From positions 22,031,915 to 22,095,914 of the forward strand of contig CAIIXF020000001.1 in assembly GCA_903813345.2 (NCBI GenBank): DNA of 64,000 nt. Direction: 5' to 3'. Of this stretch, positions 1 to 11,440 are shown one piece after another. The DNA comes from Owenia fusiformis. Lineage: Eukaryota; Annelida; Polychaeta; Sabellida; Oweniidae. Numbering within the stretch: position 1 is the first letter of the stretch; each line of letters starts with the position of its first letter. The notes beneath the pieces were generated by a model, which was given only the letters and a program-made list of their open reading frames with translations, had not been told where the DNA came from and searched no databases. A program made the translations under genes and the position numbers.

Positions 1-807
1 AGAACATTTTTGTGCATGGCAGAGATGGTCTGAGTATTAGAATGGAATAAACCAAGGTATTAAAGAATCTTAGCATCGCATCATTGGAGATTTGGTCCAA
101 GTTTTTTTCAAACGTCATGGAAAATGATTAAAATGACATACAGTAACTGTATAAATCAAAGTTATTCTTGCGGAAAACTTTTCATTGAATTCAAATATGC
201 CATTATAAAGAAAAAAAGTTAGTTAGAGGTTAGAAGTGCAAATCTCTTAAAATCACACGAAAAACAAGAATTGGCGAGATTTCAAAGCTATATGGAAACT
301 CGTCTATTGAACTATATCAAACTTTCCCGCATCGAACATTTTGATCATTCGATCACCTTTCTTAATTAATAAAAAAAATAAAATGAACTATTTGATCACG
401 AAAGTAATAAAGCATGCTTTCCATAAAATTGCCATTATCTTATCAGCTACTAATGGAATCATCCCCTTAATATACGGCCATGTATTGTTAAATACAATAG
501 AGCATGTCATTTTCTATTCCATTGATTTTAAAATGTTATATCATTGTAGATGATTAATAATATCCCAATTTATATTTTCCAAATTCAATTTTCTCATCGA
601 ACGCTTTTGGTAGGCCTAACTATATAATGCGCGAAACACTTTGACTTTCAACTTGAAAAATCACGCTCTTTATAACAGTGCGTTTATAATATCAATTAAG
701 AAATTAACATATTTGTTAAGAAAGTATAAAGCTAAAAGTTAATCTACATTTTATCGTATAAACTATAGCAATGTAACCGACTATAAATATTACAGTTAAC
801 CTGTGGG
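1..807. other. 5' flank of first SRCR gene, no gene seen
   Basis: No convincing coding exon is visible. Roughly 330-550 aligns in direct orientation with 20290-20480 upstream of the second SRCR gene, so it belongs to the duplicated unit. Roughly 100-312 matches 17077-17290 in inverted orientation. A TATAAAT sits at about 783-789, close to the proposed start codon, and a similar TATAAAT lies just before the second gene's start. It is too close to the ATG to be accepted as a promoter without transcript data. Confidence 0.55.
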
Positions 808-1051
808 ATGATCAATATGAGTAGGTACGTACATTTTATCTTGCAATTGTCTATAGGTCGTTGTCGTCATTATTTAAACATCTTGTGATGTCAACATGCG
901 ACGTTCGATTTTTTACAGTAGAGTTGGACATATGTTCTATGTTCATGGACTTACCCGTAATTATATCATAGGTTGAGTTATGTATGGTTGAGTTGTGTAT
1001 GTGTGGTGCTACTTCAGCTGATAATATGTCGGGCTGCTGGCCCAGGTTCTG
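808..1051 (+). CDS. Signal peptide exons 1-2 of first SRCR gene
   Basis: Exon 1 (808-824) holds only five codons and two bases and ends at gtacgt. Exon 2 (972-1051) supplies a hydrophobic core rich in V, L, I and C, followed by a small-residue CRAAG region suited to signal peptidase. The two exons together give residues 1-32. The paralogue has the same arrangement (17-nt first exon, phase 2 to phase 1) with a diverged but equally hydrophobic sequence. That match is the main support for such a tiny first exon. An alternative donor six bases earlier in exon 2 keeps the same phase. Confidence 0.75.
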
Positions 1052-4000
1052 GTATTTACTTATATTTATATAAATTAGAATTAATCGTCTGGTAATTGGC
1101 CGATAACACGAAAAGAAGACGTTTCAATTCTCAGTTATCAAATAGCAATCATAACTGCTTTAACTATGGATGCAATTCCCACACCCCATAATATTTTAAC
1201 ATTGGCACTGCAGGGTGTGTGATCCGACTCTCATTTGAAGACGTTCTGATTTTACGACAAAATAAATACAATATTGAAATAAAAACATAAACGTCAATCG
1301 AGTTATGAACATTAATGTCAATTTATGGGCATATTTGCTAACGCCATTCAGCCGTTTGATGCTATTTCGATTAAATATTGATCAACATAGGCTAATATCA
1401 TGAAAAGTAAGATACTCCGGCATTAGATGTTTAATAGAAGCAATGCTGTTATTTAAAATACATAAATCAAACGTTCATATAAACAAGAAACAGAGTGATA
1501 TTCGCAGTTAAAGAAGATAGAATGATTTTATTTACATTATATTTATTTTAAATCCCAGCTTGAAAATGATAAATATGAGTTGTTATCATATTGAGATGGC
1601 TAGTCAACAATACAGAAATACTTGGCCACATTTTTAGTATCCCGTCCACCCGTTTAAGATACAATAAATAAAATATAGTGAAAATAGATATCAGGATATT
1701 GGGATGTCCAAGTGACAGAAAGAATTAAATGCATATTTCAATCTCCGATTTAAGGGCCCTTTACGAGTATTCGTTTGACCAGGGCACGTAAAGGGCAAGC
1801 GGGTCTCGAAGGACAAGTCGAGTTGTTCTTTAACAATAGTACAATAATGATACCCCAATGGGGCGTAATATGCGGGGATTTTGATGACAATGCTGCGAAG
1901 GTTGTTTGTCGAGAGCTCGGTTTTCCAAAGGGCACCAGAGCAGTTCCTCTGCTTGTAAGGATTCTATATTTCTATAACATTTCATATTTTAGCTATCATT
2001 CATACGTTGTTTCGGTATGATTTCGAACATACATCAAAAACACTTTCCGACAGATAAAGTCACTTTAGTGACAATTTTTGAACGTTTTTTATCCTTAAAA
2101 CATTCCATTAATTGTTTAAAGGATTCTCATTTCGGAATAAAAGATAAGCAGACTTTCATGCACCTCCCCCCGAATGCATGTAACGGTACAGAGAAGAGGC
2201 TGGTCGATTGTCAACATTCGCCTATCCTTCATTGGCCTCCAGGTACCGTGTTTATAGCATCATATTCTCGCAGATTACTGAGCAAACTGAGATTAATTGG
2301 GCAAAATAAAATGAAAAGTGCCCTTGTACAGTGAAACCTGTTAAGTGAAACAGTTCTCTGTTTGGGGAAAACTTCAGAGTAAAAAGATCAACTGACTCAA
2401 TGTTAAATGAACCTCTATAAGTGGAACACCTCCCAAGGGAACACTTTTTAGGCCCTAACCATGAGGTTGCGAGTTCGAGACACGTGTGCTCCTTGTGTTT
2501 ATTCATTTTAGGCTTTTACTGTACTTAAAAGTGTAACTGTCGATCAATCTAGGATAGCAGACTCATTATACTCATTGTTTGATATCTTTGTTAAAGATAC
2601 CATCTTAGATTTTCAAGGTATGATGTTTTCATATTGTTTGAAAATCAAACTGGGAAACGAGTATGTAAAGATACACCACTTGTATGAATTTTACATATTC
2701 CAGGAATTTCATGTAAGCGCACAAATATCCACAGGGACAATAAGGACGGTTCTGAGAACATCATTGGCGTCTCGTGTGAATCTGAACCAGATATTGAAAG
2801 TGAGTGCAAAGAACACCCTTCATAGGCCAGAACCTTACATAGTCCATTTTATAAGTATTACTTTTGAGTATTAGTCTAGCCACAAGCCCTTGTGAGCCCC
2901 CTCCCCCAACTACACGCCTCACCTGTTGTGTACGTTCGTGTAGGGCTCCATAGTCTTGAAGCAAGACTATTTGAATTATGATTTCAACCTATTGTTAGGG
3001 TACACCGACACCCATAATATGTTTGATTTTGAAATCCATTGTGAATTGACTAGAATCCTACACATACGCTTTTCACCATGCTCTTGAAAAATATCTATAT
3101 AAGTAATTATAGACATTGACTTCAATTGATTTTTTCTATTTCAATTTTTTTATACACACTACTCGTACTATTGATTGTTAATTGTAAATATTGTTTGGAG
3201 GGCATTATATTACTGGTCTTGGTCATTGTTTGCTCATCCCACCAAAAGGAAACAAAGGTTATTGAACAAATACTTTTATATGGTACAGAAAACAATCTAC
3301 ATATAATATATTCATATACACTACTGACCAATCATGTCATTTCAGTTCGACTTGTTGATGGAATAGACAACACAGAAGGAAGGGTGGAACTCAGCTACTA
3401 TGGTACATGGGGCACTATATGTGACGACTCCTGGGATGACAACGATGCCAAGGTCGTATGTCAACAGCTGGGTTTATACCAGACCCATGGCAAAGCATTT
3501 AGCATGAGGGCCGCCTATTTTGGAGAGGGCCAAGGTGCAGAGTAATTTATTTAACGTTATGACCATCAATCCTCAAACTCAATGTATTTTAGGCACTAAA
3601 ATAGCATGATTTGGTACGTTGAAATAGCATGAAATTCCCGGCATATTGCTGCAATGTAGACCTCCTCATAACTTTCGGGATGCTCTCTGTATTTCGAGTG
3701 CATTTTTCAAATTCTCCAGCGTCATTAATTAAAGGATCAGATAAGATAGAGAGGAGATAAGTGAAAAAATTGTTGGGAGATTTAAAAATTATTATTCCTG
3801 GATAAATACTTTTGCAGCATTTTCGAGTGTAGCTTTATCGAGTCCAATCAATGCATGACCGCCATCTTGAGCCACACAAGCGCCATTCATCATTGCCGCA
3901 TCATCAGAGGCCAAAAACGCGATCAATTTTGCAGTTTCTTCAACCGATCCGACTTTTCTTATCGGTACCACTTTCTCGCAGTTGGAATACAGCTCGACTT

Positions 4001-7000
4001 GTTCCTCTTTAGATAATCCCAAGTTTTTTAAATTGTTAAAGTTTTTCACAAAACCTGGACACACAGCATTTACACGAACCCCCTGAGCTCCAAACTCAAG
4101 CGCTGCACATTTGACAAACATATTCAATCCTGCTTTTACAATGCTATCAAAAGGAGCGATGTCAGTTGCATTTGTAGAATATAAATCCGAAGTACAGACG
4201 ATGTTTCCTCCACTCTGCTTCAGAGCTGGGAAACACAACTGCGACAAATGCATAGGAGCACGAAGCATAACCTTCACCTCCAAATCAAATGCTTCCATTG
4301 GGCCTGTTGTTAAATCATGCGGTTCATAATACCCAGCGTTGCTGACTAAAATATCAATCCTTCCAAATGTTTTAATAGCAGTTTCTTTGATGTTTGCAAG
4401 GGTATTCTCATCCATTACATCCCCTTGGACATAGGGAAACATGGCATTCTCGGTACTGACACTTTTGCATTCAGCGACAGTTTCGTTAATGCCATTTAAA
4501 TCTCGCCCATGAACCAGAACACTTGCGCCCTCTTTAGCCAGTAACATTGCAGTAGCTCTACCTATACCACTACTAGATCCAGTAATAATCGCGCACTTCC
4601 CCGAAATCTCATGATGACTAGATCCCCTTTATTTCATGCACTATACGAGTATATACGAGTGTATTTGCAAAGATGCTCTATATACAAGTCATTGACATGT
4701 AGAAATTCTATTCATCTGACATGAACTTTGAACATGCAATGAATAGACATGGCCAGGTTTAAAATGTTCACTATAAACAGGACTGTGCAATAATAAATTA
4801 TATATGTCGTACATTAACGGTCTAGTTTGACACCAACAGACTCATGAATAGAGAAAAAATGTCGGAAGTAAAGTATAATTCATTTCATGCCAAATTGAAA
4901 TCAACGTTTATTGTAAGGTGGATACTGTTTTATATGTACAATCCATGCCATTTAATCTCTGTATTAAAGGTGCAACAATTAGTGCAAATGGGCCATTCAA
5001 CGATCAGGGACCAGTGTCAAAATATATTTAAGTTTGGATATTTCATCCAGACTAACATATATTTTTATGATCTACAAAGAAACCCCAAGGATGAACATTA
5101 TTTCAGCTGATATTCCACTTGTAACGTCGTGGATCTTAAAACTCTATAAGTGGGACTCCCTTTATAGAAGCTTTGAATTTGCACTTCTTAATGCTGAAAT
5201 TGATAGTTTACCCATATATTTTAAGAAAATAGGTATGTCAAAGAGGATGTTAAGCCAAATGTTGCCCTGATAGCTCAGAAAAAATAAAAAATTTCGAATT
5301 TTCTCTCTACAGTCCTTGTTGCCCCTTTAACCATTTGGGAATAAACAAATGACTTTTTGTTGAATGGTCGCCTAAAACACAATTCATTACAAAATTGATG
5401 AAAATATAAATGGATTGTTACACTAATGATAGATGTGTCTTGATGTGATGGTTGTTACTATAGTAATAGTGCCTTCGAGATTGAAATAAATCGCTAGACT
5501 TAAATGGTGGAGCTGACGGTTTAAAAACTGAGCAATACACTGTAAGTAACCTTTCGTCTCCTATTTTAGTTCCTCATGTGTTCATGAATAAAGTTGCCTG
5601 CAATGGTAACGAAGATAAGCTCCAAACGTGTGGGCTTGTCAAGTCTGTTGGAACCTGCCTTAAAAGTAAAGATGCATCCGTGTCATGTCTGAGAACGCCT
5701 ATCCGAAGTAAGTATATTGTTATACGAGTATTAAGAAAATTCAAATATTCGATCGATTTGATATTCGAATATTATTGCAACTGAAGTCCATGTATTGTTA
5801 TTTACCGATTTTACCTAGAATACATCTTCAAAATTCAATGTTAACGTTGTTTCCCGTAGATAGGGTCAGATTGGTAGGAGGGTCAGACTACGCAGGTAGG
5901 GTGGAGGTTTACCATAAACACAAATGGGGAACTGTTAAAAGTAGCAACAGACCATTCGGAATCGACCAACATGCTTCAACAAATAACTTTGAAAGAGTCA
6001 TATGCAGACAGCTAGGCCTTACATCAAACTTGGATAGTGCGACGAGGTAGGTTAGTTTAACTTGCTATGTTCAAATAAAGGCGAGGGCCATCGCGATTAT
6101 TACTTTTATGTATCATCAATGTTGTCGCTGTGATCAATGTAATGTTGCCAGCATTTGCCTTGAATTTCAAGGTACCTCGGATCACCATTTGGTTATGGAT
6201 CAGCCAGATCACTACCATACATCAAATGTTTTGGAAATGAGTCATCGGTTGAAGATTGTGTGCTTGAATGGTCCTCTAATCGTTATTGGCGTGCCCCAGG
6301 GTGGTTCCATTTATCAGATGCATCTTTGTCGTGCAAACCGCAACCGCTAGAAGGTATGATACCAAATGTGGCTTTATTTGCCAGAACAGCGTTATTCTTG
6401 GTCAAATTAATATTGAAAAGGTCATTGGTGTCTCTGAATTCCCATGGCACAGGGTATACTATCTATGTGACGTAAATTAATAAAGCTTTCTATTTCATAA
6501 AATTAGTGAGACTCGCTGATGGTGCCAAAAAGTCTCAAGGTCGTCTTGAGGTTAACTTCAATGGTATTTGGGGAACCGTTTGTGATGATCTAGTAACAGT
6601 TTCTGATGCTAGAGTCGTATGTAAGATGCTTGGGTACAACGACAACAGAGGTATTGTCGTACCAAGGGGAACTTTCCCTCCAGGTAAACAAAAAGCATCA
6701 ATTCATTTATCATGTTACTTACTTTCTAAAAATCACAATTTCCCCTTCATTTAAATCCAATGCATATTTTGTACAATCCCAAGTGACCTAGAAGGTCTTG
6801 GTAGATATCAGAATAAATTATTTTACCTCAATAGCTTTATAATTAATTGAGCCTGTTACCCGTTGACAATATTTTAGTCTAGCTACAAGTCTTTGTGGTC
6901 CTCCCCTACACACCTCCCCTCTGTATGAGTTTCATACATTTGAAGTCAAATAATGGGAGGGGGGTTAACAGGGGCTTGTAGCTAGACTAACAATCTTTTA

Positions 7001-10000
7001 GGAGATGGAATTCGAACATGGCTCTCAGCGATGAGATGTAAAGGATCTGAGACGATTATTGATACATGCGACAGAAATAAGATATTGCAAAAGTTTGGGA
7101 AGAAATGGGAATGTGGACATTCAGAGGATGTTGGAATAGACTGCGACCCTCCAATATCATCAGGTGAGGATCATTTGTAGATTAAACGAACGCAAAACAT
7201 AACTGATAAATGAATCAAATCAATATTCTTAATTTGAAAAAGTTATCTTAAGAATAAACACTAACCAAATGTTTTTTTCATTAGGAATTTAAATTATCAT
7301 AAAACGTGTTACTTTACATATTATAAATACTTTAACACGCGGTACTAACTTCGACCGTTAATTTGAATTTTTGACCTACCGGATGTTTGAAAGTCAAGGA
7401 TTACGGGTCTCGTACAGCACCGTTTTTCTTCAAACTTTCCATTCAAAGCATAACAAAAATCCCTTTCTGTTGGTACATTATTCTCTTAAACAGAGTCCCT
7501 ACTTCCAGCGGCATTTTGGTCCCCAGCTGTAAGAAGGCCTTCTAACAGCTGGGGACCAAAACGCTGCTAGAACGAGAGACTCTTTACAGTAAAGTAATGC
7601 ACCGACAGAAAGGCAATTTTGTTTTGCTTTTAATGGTATAAGTTTCAAGAAGAACGGTACAGTATGAGACTTGCAATCCTTCATTTTCGAGCATCTGGTA
7701 GGTCAAAAATTCAAATTAACGGTCGAAGTTAGGACCGCGTGTTTAAGGCCCCTACTAAATAATTTATGTTATCAGAGTTATGGAGGCTTTCCGGTGCGGG
7801 AGAAGGCGTCGGTGTGGTGCAGTACAACTATAATCTTACTGGCTTATGGGGAGTAATTACAATATTCGATGTTAATATAAAAAAGGCACTCGCCCCGCTA
7901 ATTTGCGATCATTTCGGGTACGATCCCGAAAATGCAAAATCACTGCGAGATTTTGACTACTACGACTCTAGTAAAGGTCTTCCCGTTATTTCAAACAAAA
8001 TCAGTTGTCCAACCCCAACGACTTCACTGCGTGATTGCAATGTCTCTCTTCTTCCACAACCCTCATTCTCATCACCACATAGGAACATGCTCATCGTATC
8101 ATGTATACCAGAGGACACAGGAAGTAAGTCACAATAACCAACATTCAAACGTCTTCTTCGATTTACACTATTTGCGCAAATACCAATTTGAAAGCAATAT
8201 TGAAATGTCAATCTTTGAATAAAATAGGTCAATATTTTGAAATAGTCAGGCTAACCAGTTGGAGCAAAATGATATTCCGAAAATGTACATCGACAACCAT
8301 ATACATGTGAATGTTTCAGTTCGACTAGTTGGTGGTAAAGATGACACGGAAGGGATGGTGCAAGTTAGGGGAAAGGGTATGTGGGTAGGCATGGGAGAAA
8401 CAGTATCCAGTCAATTCAACGACAATCATGCAGCTGTTGTTTGTCGACAATTGGGCTTCAAAGATACGTCAGAGGCAACGTCTTTAACAGGTAATCGCCT
8501 TTTACATTCAACAGAGAATATAGAACACAAATATGCAAAAAATATGGAGCCAATTATGAACATAAAAACAAACCCTGAACACCCAAAGCACGAACCAAAG
8601 TACAATGAATCAGCGCATTGCCGTTCATGTAGGTTTCATTTTGGATTTTCAGAAGCCTACTTTTCTAAAATGGATGTTTCAAACCCGATTGCGTTGCGAA
8701 TTAACGATAGAAATTGTCCGTTGGAGACAAATAAAGACATTATGAGCTGTATATATTCTGCGTGGTTTATCAATACATTTCCACCGGTGGAGCCTGCCGC
8801 CGTATCTTGTGTTAAACCAGCACGTGGTAAGTGAACATTGAATTCAGTCATTTACATTAATGAATTATATAACGGTTCTCATCTCTAGTTTTTGTGTCAC
8901 CACCGAAAGTGCCAACACATTGTTAGTTGTTACAGTCTCCAACTTTTTTGTGTTCGACAGTCTGCGTTCGGCGCCGGTCGGCGCCTCAGTACAAACTCTT
9001 ACAACTTCCAATAACCATTGCTGGTAAGTCACCAATCGTTACATAGGCCTACTTTATATAGACTCTTCGTTTAGAAACAATAAGACTCAGTGGAGGATCT
9101 CATTCATACGGCAGATTGGAAGTGTTGTACAAAGGAGAGTGGGGGACAGTTTGTGCTGCTGACTGGAGAGAACGGCAGTCCATTGTTGCATGTAGACAAC
9201 TGGGCTTTGGGAGCGCGTTCGCCCAACAAATACAATCTGGTATGTCTTTCTTTAGTAAAGAACAGATCGGGAGCGAATTCAGCTGGAATCAGCATCCTCC
9301 GAAAGCAGGGCTCCAGATATCATCCCCCGGGGTATCATCCACTATTGTTCCTCATTCATCCAGGGATTCAGGTCAATACTTCCTTTTTTGTGGAGAGAAA
9401 AAAAGAACAAAGTGGATGAAGTCTGATGATGTCTGGACCCCATACGTTCGGAGAATGGAATATCAGTCTTAAAACTATGACACTGTCCATACCTGCTATG
9501 ATAAAAGTAGGGAGAGATTCATAAAAAAGTGTTACACACAAACATGAAGTCGTGTCCCATGGTCCATTGGGAGGAGCATTTATTCGAAATTTTTGCCCAA
9601 TTAATCATTTCTTCGTGGCTTCAATAATATAACAACTTCTTCAGTGAGTGGCAAAAGCTTAACAGCAAATTGATATCCATTTTATATTTCTTGATCATTA
9701 GTCAAGTCATGTCTTATTGTAATTTCATTTCCAATGCAGGAACGTCAACAAAAGAAAATGTTCCTGAAAGGATTTGGTTGTATGACGTTGATTGTACTGG
9801 GGAAGAGAAAAGACTGGAAGGATGTCGACATAACGGTTGGGGTTGTGCTCCTTGTGAGCATGCGGAAGATGTTGAGATTACATGCGAAGAAGTTCTGGAA
9901 GAAGGTACGAAATATACACATTGTACAATAATATTAACAGTGTGATGATGGGTGATGTTATATTTCTCCCAATACCTTCCTCTTTCTGATTCACGCGTAC

Positions 10001-11340
10001 GATACTGAGTTGTCCAACTCCTAAACAGTGTCTGATTTCTCTAAATCCAACGTTTTTTTTATATTAGTTCGTCTTGTGGATGGAATCGGTCCCTACACTG
10101 GTCGGTTGGAGGTAAAACATATGGGTGAATGGAAGTCTGTGTGCTCCTACAATGGATGGGATAATAAACTTGATTCTAAAACTGTATGCAATCAACTAGG
10201 CTATACAACTGATGATCCAAACTTTATTTACGCTGCGCACAACGGTTGGTTTATAAAATGGAGAAATGGGTACCATTATTATCGTGAATCATTAAAAGAT
10301 GTTCAAATATTACATTTCGAAGAATCTGAATTCACATTCACAGTGAACGAAAATGTCACAGTTTCAGATTTATTATTTCAGAAAAGATCCGCATGGGAAC
10401 TGATGAAGAATTTTCCATGGTGAGGAGCAGGGTAACTTGCGACGGGACTGAGGACAACCTCGGACGATGCAGTCATCTACATGGATTCCTTTCTTTTGTC
10501 GAAGTTACTCCCTCCAGTCTCGGCAGTGCTTTGTATAATTGGTGCGTTCACGAAGACAACTCTGTGTGGATCTACTGCCCAACTGAGACACCACGTATGT
10601 TCCTTATTGTACTAACATGATTGAATTTAAACATCCATCTCATGTGAGAGGACCTCGTTCAGCAGTCCAAGGTGCAGATGCAAAAGTGCCAGAATCATGA
10701 AATCGTCTTTAGCCGAAGAGGGACAACGTATATTTGGATCTTTGGTACACCGAGATGTTTTATTTTTGATCAGACACAAAGGCCTATATACCGATACATA
10801 TTTCCCTTTCATCTTACAGTTGTAAATCCGACGGCTGAGTCCTGTAGCGATGGTTGGTTCCTTGAGAATATTGTGACTGATAAAATGGTTTGCGCAAAGA
10901 AAATAATCATGGAAGATTGTTCTGTAAGTTAATCAATTGAGCCAATGTATGGACGAAATTGAATCGACCATTTGTTTCTAACTGAAATACTAGACCAATC
11001 ATGGGCGTAGCCAGGGAAGGGGGAGGGGGTACAGTGGGTGCTACCCTTCCCCCACAAAAAAGTAATTTTAGTATGTCCCCGACTAACTGTCAAGCGTGAC
11101 ATATTCATCACATTGTGATTGTGTCTATCCATATCAAGTATTCTAATTTATTTTACCAACCAGGCAGCTGGACGCCTCACAGGTTATCCACTCATGTGTG
11201 AAGATGACGCAGGGAACATATCTATGACGGGGTTGAAAAGTGTTGACGGCTGTCCAACAGGTTTTGTGACAACATACGATACGTTTGATGAAAGCGATAT
11301 AGACTGGATGAATGATGTTATGTCAGCATATGGAGATTAG
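808..11340 (+). CDS. Secreted protein with eight SRCR domains (first paralogue), 20 exons
   Basis: Exons: 808-824, 972-1051, 1755-1954, 2122-2242, 2704-2799, 3346-3534, 5570-5707, 5860-6046, 6172-6353, 6507-6683, 7002-7163, 7776-8123, 8320-8490, 8653-8826, 9075-9239, 9740-9904, 10068-10244, 10382-10594, 10820-10923, 11164-11340. They sum to 3243 nt, an unbroken frame of 1080 residues plus stop, with matching phases at every GT-AG junction. The product has a signal peptide, SRCR domains A-H and a tail with five cysteines; no membrane span or anchor is seen, so secretion is inferred. Domain-defining motifs such as VRLVGG, WGTVCDD and VCRQLG recur. Most domains start and end at phase-1 junctions and are split by an internal intron, which fits group A SRCR genes. 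SRCR proteins generally bind microbial or protein ligands; the ligand here is unknown. A tandem paralogue lies at 20688-39553. The exon 1 start is inferred from the paralogue. Confidence 0.9.
1755..2799 (+). CDS. SRCR domain A, first paralogue (three exons)
   Basis: Exons 1755-1954, 2122-2242 and 2704-2799 encode residues about 33-171. All six group A cysteines are present: WGVIC, VVC, NAC, DC, ISC and VSC. Unlike the other domains it has two internal introns (phase 0, then phase 1), the same in the paralogue. The domain starts IRLTR, with extra residues before it, and lacks the usual VRLVGG opening. Confidence 0.88.
2871..2965. repeat. Partial short foldback repeat in intron
   Basis: Begins ttagtctagccacaagccc, as does the foldback at 6876-6990, and ends near a tagtcttgaag segment that is roughly its reverse complement. 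A further fragment of the same family lies near 21885-21925 (cacaagggcttgcagctat). It looks like a decayed small MITE. Confidence 0.4.
3346..5707 (+). CDS. SRCR domain B, first paralogue (two exons)
   Basis: Exons 3346-3534 and 5570-5707 encode residues about 172-280, with the canonical VRLVDG start, WGTICDD, VVCQQLG and four further cysteines (AC, TC, TC, SC). The intron between them holds the antisense dehydrogenase frame. Exon 3346-3534 shares about 67 consecutive identical bases with its paralogue, whereas exon 5570-5707 is clearly diverged. Confidence 0.9.
3792..4628 (-). CDS. Short-chain dehydrogenase/reductase (SDR), intronless, antisense in an SRCR intron; probably inactive
   Basis: One open frame on the minus strand covers a full classical SDR fold. 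From the N-terminus it shows the nucleotide-binding ITGSSSGIG (about 4590), the NAG motif (VSNAG), a Ser in the CTSD strand, KAGL after the catalytic site and the CPG loop, ending at TAA 3792-3794. Length (about 278 residues) is normal for the family. Two defects are visible. An in-frame ATG-AAA is followed at once by TAA (4629-4631), and the next in-frame ATG (4547) lies after the cofactor motif. The YxxxK motif reads DxxxK, so the general-base tyrosine is aspartate. Lack of introns and antisense placement suggest a retrocopy, but no poly(A) tract or flanking duplication is seen. An upstream exon supplying the start is possible (weak acceptor ctag near 4620). The paralogue's equivalent intron has no such gene. 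Confidence 0.75.
   Translation of the reverse strand, partial: RGSSHHEISGKCAIITGSSSGIGRATAMLLAKEGASVLVHGRDLNGINETVAECKSVSTENAMFPYVQGDVMDENTLANIKETAIKTFGRIDILVSNAGYYEPHDLTTGPMEAFDLEVKVMLRAPMHLSQLCFPALKQSGGNIVCTSDLYSTNATDIAPFDSIVKAGLNMFVKCAALEFGAQGVRVNAVCPGFVKNFNNLKNLGLSKEEQVELYSNCEKVVPIRKVGSVEETAKLIAFLASDDAAMMNGACVAQDGGHALIGLDKATLENAAKVFIQE
5860..6353 (+). CDS. SRCR domain C, first paralogue, lacking one disulfide pair
   Basis: Exons 5860-6046 and 6172-6353 encode residues about 281-403. The start VRLVGG and the VICRQLG core are intact, but the WGTVC cysteine is lysine (WGTVK) and the cysteine normally before the final VSC is also absent. Four cysteines remain (VIC, IKC, DC, LSC). The internal intron is phase 2, unlike the phase-1 introns inside B, D, F, G and H. 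Confidence 0.88.
6507..7163 (+). CDS. SRCR domain D, first paralogue
   Basis: Exons 6507-6683 and 7002-7163 encode residues about 404-516: VRLADG, WGTVCDD, VVCKMLG, then [18 protein letters not shown]. All six group A cysteines are present. The second exon begins about 12 bases after a small foldback repeat (6876-6990). Confidence 0.9.
6876..6990. repeat. Small foldback repeat (about 115 bp) in intron
   Basis: Left end ttagtctagctacaagtc and right end cttgtagctagactaa are reverse complements, with a C-rich left arm and G-rich right arm. It sits directly upstream of the acceptor of exon 7002-7163. Confidence 0.65.
7332..7747. repeat. Foldback element (about 415 bp) in intron D-E
   Basis: The outer arm reads aacacgcggtactaacttcg on the left and is mirrored on the right ending at cgaagttaggaccgcgtgtt. 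Pairing continues inward through tttgacctaccgg/aga to a central palindrome at about 7506-7570, containing ggtccccagctg and its complement. It ends about 28 bases before exon 7776-8123. No transposase frame is visible. Confidence 0.75.
7776..8123 (+). CDS. SRCR domain E, first paralogue; single exon, divergent
   Basis: One 348-nt exon encodes residues about 517-632, making this the only domain with no internal intron. The start [11 protein letters not shown] replaces VRLVGG, and WGVIT replaces [18 protein letters not shown] and VSC remain, so there are four cysteines. The cysteine that pairs with the missing WGTVC cysteine is also absent ([10 protein letters not shown]). The paralogue shows the same state. 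Confidence 0.85.
8320..8826 (+). CDS. SRCR domain F, first paralogue, lacking one disulfide pair
   Basis: Exons 8320-8490 and 8653-8826 encode residues about 633-747. The opening is [11 protein letters not shown]. The first-cysteine strand reads [11 protein letters not shown], with no cysteine. VVCRQLG, NC, SC and VSC are kept, and the cysteine normally preceding the final VSC is missing (PVEPAAVSC). Four cysteines, as in the paralogue. Confidence 0.87.
9075..9904 (+). CDS. SRCR domain G, first paralogue, with one extra cysteine
   Basis: Exons 9075-9239 and 9740-9904 encode residues about 748-857: [38 protein letters not shown]. Six canonical cysteines are present plus a seventh in NGWGCAPC; the paralogue has phenylalanine there. 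The extra cysteine could be free or form an intermolecular bond. Confidence 0.9.
10068..10594 (+). CDS. SRCR domain H, first paralogue, with long C6-C7 loop
   Basis: Exons 10068-10244 and 10382-10594 encode residues about 858-987: [28 protein letters not shown], then 24 residues before [13 protein letters not shown]. All six cysteines are present, with an enlarged loop between the fourth and fifth. The donor after 10244 is gttggt, weaker than the paralogue's gtaggt. Confidence 0.9.
10820..11340 (+). CDS. C-terminal cysteine-containing tail, first paralogue
   Basis: Exons 10820-10923 and 11164-11340 encode residues about 988-1080, ending at TAG. Five cysteines lie in the contexts ESCSDGW, MVCAKK, EDCS, LMCED and DGCPTG, followed by an acidic end ([13 protein letters not shown]). 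I do not recognise the fold. It has no hydrophobic span or GPI-type signal. It is among the best-conserved parts between the two paralogues, so it is probably functional. Confidence 0.85.
10999..11062. repeat. Fragment of a GCGTAGCCAG-type MITE
   Basis: The sequence tgggcgtagccagggaaggg followed by a G-rich stretch resembles the ends of the CAGGCCCGTAGCCAG elements at 52116-52252, 52291-52489 and 58503. It lies in the last intron, between the two tail exons. Confidence 0.35.
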
Positions 11341-11440
11341 AGAAACGTTTAGAAAAATATAACTTTATAAAAGTTTTTGCAAACCTCTCTTTTTGTACAG
11401 TTATATTCCATAGAAATACATACAAAGAACTCCAGACACG

